A stretch of 5,749 nt of DNA from Nitrospirota bacterium (lineage in GTDB: Bacteria > Nitrospirota > UBA9217). Where the stretch lies: assembly GCA_027456925.1 (NCBI GenBank), contig DAIDTZ010000036.1:1-5749 (forward strand). Reading direction: 5' to 3'. The translations under genes and the position numbers were made by a program. The notes beneath the pieces are model-generated. The model searched no databases and was not told where the DNA came from. It saw nothing but the letters and a program-made list of their open reading frames with translations. Positions 1-5,749 of the stretch are shown piece by piece. How positions within the stretch are numbered: position 1 is the first letter of the stretch; the number at the start of each line of letters is the position of its first letter.

Positions 1-112
1 AGTTTTCCTTGGTCTCCGCGTCTATCCGAGCTCGCAATTCCGAAATTTCCTTCGGAATTCTGAATGGCGTTTTCTCTTTTTTGCCGGTGCCGAACAAGTC
101 TGACAACCCCAT
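1..112 (-). CDS. Unidentified protein, N-terminal 37 codons only (runs off left edge)
   Basis: An open frame begins at ATG (112-110) and stays open to the window edge. It reads MGLSDLFGTGKKEK followed by a stretch with many charged residues ending near AETKEN. GGAGG lies at 120-116, only 3 bases before this ATG. A TTG at 106-104 would have a 9-base spacing and is the alternative start. The frame is open upstream to a TGA near 190, with further non-ATG candidates (GTG at 130, TTG at 160), so the start is uncertain. No signal peptide or membrane segment is visible; the start looks cytoplasmic, Lys/Glu-rich and probably helical. I do not recognise the family. It has the same orientation as the genes upstream and may be co-transcribed with the small protein at 274-507. 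Confidence 0.55.
   Translation of the reverse strand, partial: MGLSDLFGTGKKEKTPFRIPKEISELRARIDAETKEN
36..59. repeat. Perfect 9-bp inverted repeat, 6-base loop
   Basis: AATTCCGAA at 36-44 is followed by a 6-base loop and its exact reverse complement TTCGGAATT at 51-59. It lies within the predicted coding part of the left-edge gene, in the codons for RIPKEISEL. No T-run follows it within view, so it is not an obvious terminator. It may be a chance palindrome in coding sequence. Confidence 0.5.
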
Positions 113-273
113 AGGCCTCCGATAGATCACCGCTCTTCGATATATCAGCCGGCCTTCCAACCGGAAATCGAAAGGTTGACTTTCTCCTCACCGTTATACG
201 TTCGTTATCCTTTTTTCATCGGGAGCTTTTTTTAAACGTCCTGTTGGTAAATGGTTCCCCAATGAAGGAGATA
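113..273. other. Intergenic region with CGTTAT direct repeats
   Basis: This 161-base spacer lies between the small protein and the left-edge gene. On the plus strand CGTTAT occurs at 192-197 and 203-208, starting 11 bases apart (about one helical turn), with a further CGTT at 199-202 between them. This spacing is compatible with a protein-binding site but is weak evidence. On the minus strand GAGGAG (189-184) looks like a ribosome binding site, yet no start codon follows at a usable distance. I see no hairpin with a T-run that would end transcription from the small gene, and no convincing promoter. Confidence 0.35.
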
Positions 274-507
274 TCACAAGTCTTCCGCAGTGAGATTGGC
301 TTGCGCATCTTTCGCTTCGTCAATCCTCAGCGCAGCCTGCTCCGCTAATTTTATGTCGCTCACTGAGGAGGCGGGCAATGACAACCACTGCATGGACCCT
401 TTAAGGTATACTTCGACATCGGAGACCTCGATCAATTCTCCGCTGTAAACAATTCCGTTCGCCGTAACCAGAACTTTTTTCCCAACCATCGTTTGAATAT
501 CGGACAT
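274..507 (-). CDS. Small 77-residue protein, possible Sm-like beta-barrel
   Basis: The chosen start is ATG at 507, because AGGGAG lies 5 bases before it and a plausible promoter sits just upstream. The frame is open to a TTG at 654, but that longer version would contain the promoter and has low-complexity, unconserved-looking sequence. The protein starts MSDIQTMVGKKVLVTANG. Residues about 9-53 alternate short hydrophobic strands with turns (GKKVLV, IVYSGELIEV, EVYLKG, WLSLP, VSDIKL), a pattern resembling small Sm/LSm-type or related barrel folds. Residues 54-77 form an acidic, Ala-rich tail, probably helical or disordered. There is no signal peptide or membrane segment. If the fold is right, RNA or protein binding is possible, but this is inference from pattern only. 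It lies downstream of hypE in the same orientation, with no evident functional tie to hydrogenase maturation. Confidence 0.7.
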   Translation of the reverse strand: MSDIQTMVGKKVLVTANGIVYSGELIEVSDVEVYLKGSMQWLSLPASSVSDIKLAEQAALRIDEAKDAQANLTAEDL

Positions 508-513
508 GACCGC
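508..513 (-). promoter_or_regulatory. Spacer and ribosome binding site deciding the small-protein start
   Basis: On the minus strand AGGGAG is followed by CGGTC and then ATG (507-505), a 5-base spacing close to optimal. The AGGGAG itself covers about 518-513. This supports the 77-residue form over the 126-codon frame starting at TTG 654. Confidence 0.6.
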
Positions 514-553
514 TCCCTGCCCCGGGCGCACTGCTCTGAAAATATCAGCTGTT

Positions 554-581
554 ATTGTATCATATTTTGTGCCTTTTCCAA
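554..581 (-). promoter_or_regulatory. Candidate sigma-70-type promoter for the small protein
   Basis: On the minus strand TTGGAA (581-576) is separated by 16 bases from TACAAT (559-554), with an AT-rich spacer. Each box resembles its consensus (TTGACA, TATAAT) with a few mismatches. Transcription would start near 547, giving a leader of about 40 bases to the ATG at 507. The surrounding sequence is locally AT-rich compared with the neighbouring genes. The call rests on sequence resemblance only. Confidence 0.45.
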
Positions 582-766
582 CTTTTTTTGTATTACGAAC
601 CGATACCGGCCGCTGGAGCAGGCTTGAAGGACAATAGAAATAAAACTGCTTCAAATCCGTTTTTTGTACAAGCGGCTATTGACGTGCGCAGAAAATAACC
701 CGGTCTTGAGGCAGTATGCTTTCCGGGCATCTTGGAAAGGCGCCGAAAACGGCCAGCTTAACTTTT

Positions 767-1762
767 TCAGCAGATCCTGGGAAGCTGTTCGCCCTGAAGC
801 ATATCAATAATGCGGCTCCCGCCGATAGTTGTTTCCAGCAGCACAGCGCCGGAAGGGGCATCGGTGATTTCGCCGATGATTGCAGCATGCCGGCCATGCT
901 CATGTTTTCTCATGGCAGACGTGATCGCTTCGGCGTTGGATGCTTTGACAACGGCGATCAGGATGCCCTCGTTCGCCACAAAAAGCGGATCAAGCCCGAG
1001 GAGTCCGCATGCCCCTTTCACCCCCGGGGGTATGGGAAGCGACTGTTCCTTGATGCGGATGCACAATTTAGATTCCAAGGCCGCCTCTTTCAAGGTCGTT
1101 GCAAGGCCGCCCCTGGTAGGGTCTCGCATAAAATGAATATCTCTCGCCACGTCGTACATCTCGCGAACAATGCCGTTCAGTGCGCGGGTATCGCTGATGA
1201 CAGGAGGGGCAAAAGTGAGACCGTTTCTTTCCGCAATCACTGCAACGCCGTGACTGCCGATCTCGCCGCTGATGATGACTTTATCGCCCTGCCTGATCAG
1301 AGACGCCGATATCCACCGCTCACCGGGCAGCACCCCGATGCCGGAGGTATTGATGAATATGCCGTCCGCCTTGCCCTTGTTCACGACTTTGGTATCGCCG
1401 GCAACAATCCTGACCGCAGCCTTCCGGGCAGCATTGGACATGGATGCAATGATCTTCTTTAAATCATCAAAAGGAAACCCCTCTTCTATCACAAAACCGA
1501 CCGTGAGAAAAAGCGGCACTGCGCCTGAGACTGCGAGATCGTTCACCGTGCCGTTCACGGCAAGCTCGCCAATATTGCCGCCGGGAAAGAACAGGGGCGT
1601 CACCACGTAAGAATCAGTAGTATAGGCAAGGCGATTGGAAGGAACATCCACTACGGCCGAATCGCCGGCTCCCTCGATGCCAAAGGCAGGACTGAAGTAC
1701 TGGCGAATCAAATCATGCATGAGTTTGCCGCCGCTGCCGTGACCGAGAAGTATTCTATCCAA
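767..1762 (-). CDS. hypE: HypE, hydrogenase maturation carbamoyl dehydratase
   Basis: HypE takes a carbamoyl group from HypF onto its C-terminal cysteine and dehydrates it with ATP to a thiocyanate, the source of the cyanide ligands of the NiFe active site. The 331-residue protein is full length for the family. It begins with the LLGHGSGGKLMHDLI motif. The AIRS/PurM-like ATP-binding half follows, with GDSAVVD (33-39), TDSYVVTPLFFPGGNIG (49-65) and GTVNDLAVSG (71-80). Further on are GDTKVV, DPTRGG and LGLDPLFVANEG of the C-terminal AIRS domain. It ends in PRIC, so the catalytic Cys331 is present. The start is TTG at 1762, behind AGGAG with a 6-base spacer; no ATG lies in frame ahead of the conserved HGSGGK motif. 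It is the last hyp gene of the block, 142 bases after hypD. Confidence 0.97.
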   Translation of the reverse strand: MDRILLGHGSGGKLMHDLIRQYFSPAFGIEGAGDSAVVDVPSNRLAYTTDSYVVTPLFFPGGNIGELAVNGTVNDLAVSGAVPLFLTVGFVIEEGFPFDDLKKIIASMSNAARKAAVRIVAGDTKVVNKGKADGIFINTSGIGVLPGERWISASLIRQGDKVIISGEIGSHGVAVIAERNGLTFAPPVISDTRALNGIVREMYDVARDIHFMRDPTRGGLATTLKEAALESKLCIRIKEQSLPIPPGVKGACGLLGLDPLFVANEGILIAVVKASNAEAITSAMRKHEHGRHAAIIGEITDAPSGAVLLETTIGGSRIIDMLQGEQLPRIC

Positions 1763-1904
1763 GACTATCTCCTAACCGGACAAACCGGGAATATTTTACA
1801 AGGTTGCAAAACAATATCTGGTTACAGACTTTTTCACATCCAGCGGCTCCGGTTCTTCTGTCTACGGTTTCATCAACTATTCTGATAAGTATCTGACTGC
1901 CCCG
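1763..1904. other. hypD-hypE intergenic gap, no gene seen
   Basis: These 142 bases separate hypD from hypE, in contrast to the overlapping hypB-hypF-hypD junctions. Apart from the hypE ribosome binding site I see no open frame of useful length, and the gap is too short for hypC (about 75-90 codons). A CCGG-ACAAA-CCGG motif at about 1776-1788 is a weak inverted repeat. I found no clear -35/-10 pair, no sigma-54 -24/-12 site, and no hairpin with a T-run. It may be a decayed spacer or a leader that tunes hypE expression. Confidence 0.4.
1769..1773 (-). promoter_or_regulatory. Ribosome binding site that fixes the hypE TTG start
   Basis: On the minus strand AGGAG (1773-1769) is followed by ATAGTC and then TTG (1762-1760). 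The match to the anti-Shine-Dalgarno sequence is strong and the spacing is 6 bases. Together with the family motif beginning five codons later, this makes the TTG start convincing. Confidence 0.75.
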
Positions 1905-2963
1905 CTAACGGTGTCCATATTTGTAGTATGCCGCGCAGCTTCCTTCGGTGCTCACCATGCAGGGACCAACGGGATCTTCAGGCGTGCATCCCGTTCCAAA
2001 GAGCGGGCATTCCGTCGGGATCTTCACGCCGCGCAAAATGTCTCCGCAGGAACAGAGCTCGGGCTCTTTTGCATCGGAGATCGGCGGATCGAATTTTATA
2101 TTTGCATCAAAGGACTTGAACCGGTCCCGGAGTTTCAACCCGCTCCCCGGTATGACGCCTATCCCGCGCCAGTAAGCGTCTGCTGGCTCGAAATATTTGT
2201 CGAGAAGCGCTACCGCACGAGGATTGCCTTCCTCGCGGACAACACTCGTATATTGGATCTCGACAGCAGCTCTTTTTTCGGCGATCTGCCGAACGATCAT
2301 CAGGATGCCCTGAATGATTTCTTCGGCAGCAAACCCCGTAACAACCGAAGGTTTTTTGTATTCAGTTGCGACGAAGGCATAGGGGACCGTGCCGATGATC
2401 GTGCTGACATGTCCGGGCAGGATAAAACCATCAACCTGAACGTCCGGCGAATCGAGCAAGGCCTTCAACGCAGGCGGTACCAGCTTGTGGGCCGCATAAA
2501 TAGTAAAGTTTTTTGTTCCCGCAAGTTCCGCATGGGCAAGGGTGCCCGCGATAAGAGGAGAGGTGGTTTCGAACCCCGTTGCAAAGAAAACGACTGTTTT
2601 GTCTTTTTCTTTTTGCGCAAGCGTCAGCGCATCAATGGGTGAATAGAGGACCCGTACATCGGCGCCTTCGGACCGCGCTTCGAGGAGCGATTGCGTTCCG
2701 CCCGGGACACGCATCATGTCCCCAAAGGTCGCCATAATGACGTCGCGATTCTTTGCGATCGAGATGGCGGCATCCACGTCGCGCACCGACGTCACGCACA
2801 CCGGGCATCCCGGTCCGCTCAAGAGCGTGATACTATTCGGGATAACGTCACGGATGCCATGGCGAAATATTTCCACCGTATGCGTGCCGCAGACCTCCAT
2901 GAGCTTAAGCGGCTTGTTGATGCTCCCGGCGAGCGCATGCAGTTCTTCGAGCATTTTTTTCAT
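1905..2963 (-). CDS. hypD: HypD, Fe-S scaffold for Fe(CN)2CO assembly
   Basis: HypD is an iron-sulfur protein that, with HypC, holds the iron on which the cyanide and CO ligands are assembled before transfer to the hydrogenase large subunit. The predicted 352 residues are near the family's usual 350-375. Seen in order: MEVCGTHT (22-29, Cys25), GPGCPVC (50-56, Cys53 and Cys56), FFATGFETTSP in the middle, and the C-terminal cysteine cluster Cys304, 306, 319, 326, 335 and 343 (ELCSCGDILRG, ECPLFGTGC, GPCMVSTEGSC). In the family, cysteines of this cluster bind a [4Fe-4S] centre. The chosen start is ATG 2963, which forms an ATGA overlap with the hypF stop and has GGGGA 5 bases upstream. ATG 2969 and ATG 3020 are alternatives; the last would need a 61-base overlap. 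hypC is not between hypF and hypD. Confidence 0.97.
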   Translation of the reverse strand: MKKMLEELHALAGSINKPLKLMEVCGTHTVEIFRHGIRDVIPNSITLLSGPGCPVCVTSVRDVDAAISIAKNRDVIMATFGDMMRVPGGTQSLLEARSEGADVRVLYSPIDALTLAQKEKDKTVVFFATGFETTSPLIAGTLAHAELAGTKNFTIYAAHKLVPPALKALLDSPDVQVDGFILPGHVSTIIGTVPYAFVATEYKKPSVVTGFAAEEIIQGILMIVRQIAEKRAAVEIQYTSVVREEGNPRAVALLDKYFEPADAYWRGIGVIPGSGLKLRDRFKSFDANIKFDPPISDAKEPELCSCGDILRGVKIPTECPLFGTGCTPEDPVGPCMVSTEGSCAAYYKYGHR

Positions 2964-5383
2964 AAGCATCCCCGTCTCATTCTTTCCCTGACCAGATAGG
3001 CCTGGCCGAGCGAAATGCATGCATCATTGCAGGGCACCTTTTGATTCAGATAAACGTTCATGCCGTCCCGGGAAAGCAGGCTTCTTACTTTTTCATTGAG
3101 ATAAAGGTTCTGAAACGTGCCTCCGCTCATGGCGATGTCTCTGAGCCCGTGTTGCCCGCTTATTGTCTTGACCACCATCCTGATGGCCGAGGCGACCGTG
3201 TTATGAAACTTTGTCGCCATGATTTCCCGTGCAGCCGCCTTTTTCATGTCGTTGATCAAGCCGATGATTGTCGGAGAAAAGTCAATGATAGTATACTGAT
3301 TTTTCACAAGGAACTCAACTTGATACTCATCTTCGATGCCGTCTCGAGTGAATGATTCCAGCGCCATAGCAGCTTCGCCCTCAAACGTATTCTTGTCGCA
3401 AATCCCGAGCAATGCCGATACCGCATCAAACAACCGGCCCGCGCCGGAGGACAGCGGCGAAAATTCACGGGAGCGGGCTACGATCATAATCTGGTCAATG
3501 GCCTCTTTCCCGTGGCGTTGTACAAACCCGGCCGTTGTCAGATGCTCCCGGACCTTGTCTTCTGCCGCATCCATAACATAGCTCACTGCTGTCTTCCAGG
3601 GTTCACGTATCGCTCCCTCTCCGCCGGGCAAAGAAACATATTTAAGCTGCCCCACGCGTTCGAATCCCTTAATATTTGCGATGAGAAATTCACCGCCCCA
3701 CAGATTGGAGTCCGTACCGTAACCAGTGCCATCGAATGCGACCCCGATCACGTTTTGCAGACCATGCTCAGCCATCACCGATCCTACGTGGGCGTAATGA
3801 TGCTGGATGGGACTAAGTTTTATGTCGGCGTCTCTCGCCCCCTGCTCCATTGCCCACCTTGTCGAGAGATAACCGGGATGCAGATCGTGTCCGATGGCCC
3901 GCGGTTGTGCGCGGTAAACGTTTTTCAGATTTGACAGACACTCTTCATAGAATTTGAGCGTTTCGTAGTTTTCCATATCGCCGATGTGCTGGCTCAATAT
4001 CGCAAATTTCCCTTTGGTCAAAGTAAAGGTGTTTTTCAGGTCCGCGCCGCAGCCCAGGACTTCAGGTCCATCGTCCCGCAAAGAGATAGGGTCGGGTGCG
4101 TACCCCCGTGAACGGCGGAGGAATGAGAACTGACTCGGAGAATCGGAGACGGGGTGAATCGGAGACAAAATCGCATTTCTTTTCCCGCCTTTCCCCGTTT
4201 CGCCGATTCCCCGATTCATGATTTTCACGACCGAATCATCGACCCGCATGAAAATATCCCGATCGTGAACAAGGAATCCGTCGACGATGTGTCCGAGTTT
4301 CTCCACGGCTTCGTCATTGTCCCTGACAATGGGTTCTTCGGAAAGATTGCCGCTGGTCATCACGAGCGCCTGAAAGTGCGGTTCGCCAATGACCCTGCGG
4401 GAATCGATAGGATGGTGAAAAAGAAGATAGTGCAAAGGCGTATAGGGTAGCATGCATCCCATATAGTTATTATTCGGCGATACTGCGGAGGAAAGCACAC
4501 CGTCGACCTTCTTCCTTAGTAATACAATAGGCCGCCGGTTCGACTGCAAAAGAGCTCGCTCTTCAGCGGGGATATGACAGAACCCTTCAATAGTTCGAAT
4601 ATCCGGCGACATTACGGCAAAAGGCTTATTGCTCTTTCTCTTTTTTTCCCGCAATCGTTTAACAGCATCATCGTTCGCCGCATCACAGGCAATATGAAAT
4701 CCCCCAATCCCCTTGACAGCTATGATCCCGCCTTGTTTCAGAATGCTGATAGCCGCCAGGATAGGAGTAGCTTTGTCTTTCACTTTTAACTTTACACTCT
4801 GCAATTTGAACCCGACCTGCGGCCCGCAAACGACGCAGGCGTTTGGTTGAGCGTGGAACCTCCGATTTCCCGGGTCTCTATATTCACCTTGGCAATCAGG
4901 GCACATCACAAAGCCGGCCATGGTGGTGTTCGGACGGTCATAGGGAACAGAACGCGTGATAGAATAACGGGGACCGCAGTTCGTGCAGTTGATAAAGGGA
5001 TAGAGGTATCGGCGATCAGCAGGGTCCAACATTTCGCGGAGGCAGTCATCACAGATGGAGACATCGGGAGACACAAGCGTAAACGGCGTGCCTTGAGCAT
5101 GATCACGACTGTGCTGTATGGCAAAATCGGCATAGCCGTAAACAGGGAGCGGGGTCACTATGAAATCAGTGATTTGGGAAAGCGGAGGGGCTTCCTTCAT
5201 GAGACGGCGCACGAATTCAGGCACCCGGGCGCCCTCAACATCGATGAACACGCCCTCAGCCGTATTCGTGACGTATCCTTTGAGTCCGAGAGATCCGGCG
5301 AGGTTGTAGACGTAAGGCCTGAAGCCGACGCCCTGCACAATGCCGTTGATTACGATCTGAGCCCGTTCAGCCATTGAGCCCAC
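2960..5383 (-). CDS. hypF: HypF, carbamoyltransferase for hydrogenase maturation
   Basis: HypF uses carbamoyl phosphate and ATP to make carbamoyl-adenylate and passes the carbamoyl group to the C-terminal cysteine of HypE. Domains in order (numbered from the GTG): an acylphosphatase-like domain at about 8-95 with QGVGFRP (Arg22) and Asn40; a double zinc-finger region with CxxC pairs at 111/114, 133/136, 161/164 and 183/186; a YrdC-like domain at about 205-385 with KGIGGFH (224-230); and a Kae1-like domain from about 422, with the HHYAH metal-site motif at 528-532 and DGTGYG at 551-556. At 807 residues it is longer than the usual 750-780. Much of the excess is the linker at 387-421, encoded over an 86-base palindrome. 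The start is GTG 5383 with AGGGA 7 bases upstream; ATG 5374 (MAERAQIV) is nearly as good. It overlaps hypB by 34 bases and hypD by 4, implying translational coupling. Confidence 0.96.
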   Translation of the reverse strand: MGSMAERAQIVINGIVQGVGFRPYVYNLAGSLGLKGYVTNTAEGVFIDVEGARVPEFVRRLMKEAPPLSQITDFIVTPLPVYGYADFAIQHSRDHAQGTPFTLVSPDVSICDDCLREMLDPADRRYLYPFINCTNCGPRYSITRSVPYDRPNTTMAGFVMCPDCQGEYRDPGNRRFHAQPNACVVCGPQVGFKLQSVKLKVKDKATPILAAISILKQGGIIAVKGIGGFHIACDAANDDAVKRLREKKRKSNKPFAVMSPDIRTIEGFCHIPAEERALLQSNRRPIVLLRKKVDGVLSSAVSPNNNYMGCMLPYTPLHYLLFHHPIDSRRVIGEPHFQALVMTSGNLSEEPIVRDNDEAVEKLGHIVDGFLVHDRDIFMRVDDSVVKIMNRGIGETGKGGKRNAILSPIHPVSDSPSQFSFLRRSRGYAPDPISLRDDGPEVLGCGADLKNTFTLTKGKFAILSQHIGDMENYETLKFYEECLSNLKNVYRAQPRAIGHDLHPGYLSTRWAMEQGARDADIKLSPIQHHYAHVGSVMAEHGLQNVIGVAFDGTGYGTDSNLWGGEFLIANIKGFERVGQLKYVSLPGGEGAIREPWKTAVSYVMDAAEDKVREHLTTAGFVQRHGKEAIDQIMIVARSREFSPLSSGAGRLFDAVSALLGICDKNTFEGEAAMALESFTRDGIEDEYQVEFLVKNQYTIIDFSPTIIGLINDMKKAAAREIMATKFHNTVASAIRMVVKTISGQHGLRDIAMSGGTFQNLYLNEKVRSLLSRDGMNVYLNQKVPCNDACISLGQAYLVRERMRRGCL
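4132..4217. repeat. Palindromic element inside hypF, imperfect 23/25-base arms
   Basis: The plus-strand arm at 4132-4154 (23 bases) is the near reverse complement of the arm at 4193-4217 (25 bases): 20 of 23 aligned positions match, with one 2-base bulge. The 38-base centre holds a second copy of AATCGGAGAC (4157-4166), first seen at 4141-4150. In the hypF mRNA the arms could form a long hairpin. The element encodes the extra residues of the linker between the YrdC-like and Kae1-like domains. Its repeated GAATCGG-type units look like an intergenic dispersed repeat rather than hypF coding sequence. Only one copy is in this window, so its repeat status elsewhere is inference. Confidence 0.65.
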
Positions 5384-5749
5384 TGGTCGATCCCTGCGCC
5401 CGAGGTGCAGGAAACTTCGAATATTTTCAACTTGGGATTGAGTGCCAGGGAGTCGTTCCGCATCTTATTGATATTCGTGTTCATGTACGGCAAAAGATCT
5501 ATCTTGTTCAGGACCAGGGCCGAGGACTCCCTGAACATGAGTGGATATTTGAGCGGCTTATCGTGGCCCTCGGCCACGGACAGGACCATCATTTTAACAT
5601 CCTCGCCGACCTTGAACTCTGCGGGGCAGACGAGATTCCCCACGTTCTCAATGATCAATAAGTCGAGGCCTTTAAGCGGCATTTCATCCAGAACTTCATT
5701 GATCATGTTCGCATCCAGGTGGCACGCACCGCCCGTATTGATCTGCACC
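5350..5749 (-). CDS. hypB: HypB, nickel-insertion GTPase (C-terminal part, runs off right edge)
   Basis: HypB is a SIMIBI-class GTPase that, with HypA, delivers nickel to the hydrogenase large-subunit precursor. About 133 C-terminal residues are visible; the N-terminus with the P-loop lies beyond the right edge. The first complete codon is a GTG read internally as Val (VQINTGGACHLDA), not a start. Family motifs seen: ACHLDA, the Cys-His metal-site pair of the G domain; IENVGNLVCPA, carrying the third metal-site Cys; EGHDKPLKYPLMF; the guanine-specificity motif NKID; and VSCTSGAG near the G5 position. It ends normally at 5350, WAQWLNGLRS, inside the start of hypF. Any histidine-rich or CXXCGC nickel-binding N-terminal segment cannot be judged here. 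Confidence 0.96.
   Translation of the reverse strand, partial: VQINTGGACHLDANMINEVLDEMPLKGLDLLIIENVGNLVCPAEFKVGEDVKMMVLSVAEGHDKPLKYPLMFRESSALVLNKIDLLPYMNTNINKMRNDSLALNPKLKIFEVSCTSGAGIDQWAQWLNGLRS

Noticed and set aside
265..270. Strong AAGGAG on the plus strand
   Set aside because: No start codon follows at a usable distance and no plus-strand gene is present; it is a chance match.
508..654. N-terminal extension of the small protein to TTG 654
   Set aside because: The extension contains the candidate promoter and lacks a clear ribosome binding site, whereas ATG 507 has AGGGAG at 5 bases.
725..748. Possible terminator hairpin after hypE (CTTTCC/GGAAAG stem)
   Set aside because: The stem is only about 6 pairs with a roughly 10-base loop and no T-run follows on the minus strand.
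716..1462. Long plus-strand open frame opposite hypE
   Set aside because: It is antisense to a fully conserved hypE, has no ribosome binding site and no recognisable protein features.
1911..2642. Plus-strand open frame opposite hypD
   Set aside because: It is the complement of conserved hypD codons, with an Arg/Cys-rich shadow composition and no recognisable domain.
2964..3020. Upstream ATG for hypD at 3020
   Set aside because: It would add 19 residues with no family match and a 61-base overlap with hypF; ATG 2963 has a better ribosome binding site and a classic ATGA junction.
4847..5377. Plus-strand open frame opposite the 5' part of hypF
   Set aside because: It mirrors the acylphosphatase and zinc-finger coding region of hypF; nothing independent supports it.
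5746..5748. GTG at the right edge as a start codon for a short HypB
   Set aside because: It encodes an internal Val in the conserved QINTG region; HypB continues beyond the window, where its P-loop must lie.

Overview
The window is a compact bacterial gene block in which every supported gene lies on the minus strand. Reading in the direction of transcription (right to left), it holds the 3' part of hypB, then complete hypF, hypD and hypE. These are the NiFe-hydrogenase maturation genes that insert nickel (HypB) and build and deliver the Fe(CN)2CO group (HypF, HypE, HypD). After hypE come a small 77-residue protein that may have an Sm-like beta-barrel fold and, at the left edge, the first 37 codons of an unidentified gene. 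Moderate GC, compact overlapping genes and the style of the proteins suggest an anaerobic, hydrogen-metabolising bacterium, perhaps a deltaproteobacterium-type lineage or Nitrospirota. That placement is inference; no taxonomic marker is present.

Layout: hypB (partial, 5350-5749) overlaps the start of hypF (2960-5383). hypF overlaps hypD (1905-2963) by a 4-base ATGA junction. A 142-base gap separates hypD from hypE (767-1762), which starts with TTG behind a strong ribosome binding site. After a further 259-base gap with a plausible sigma-70-type promoter comes the small protein (274-507). A 160-base gap then leads to the partial gene (1-112).

How they work together: HypF carbamoylates the C-terminal cysteine of HypE using carbamoyl phosphate. 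HypE dehydrates the product to a thiocyanate. HypD, normally with HypC, is the scaffold on which cyanide is attached to iron. HypB is the GTPase that later helps deliver nickel. hypC, which usually lies between hypF and hypD, is absent there and no room remains for it.

The most unusual observation is inside hypF. The linker between the YrdC-like and Kae1-like domains carries about 29 extra residues compared with the E. coli HypF linker as I recall it. They are encoded by an 86-base imperfect palindrome that looks like a dispersed intergenic repeat inserted in frame, comparable in kind to the palindromic elements found inside Rickettsia genes. The rest of the hyp block is conventional.
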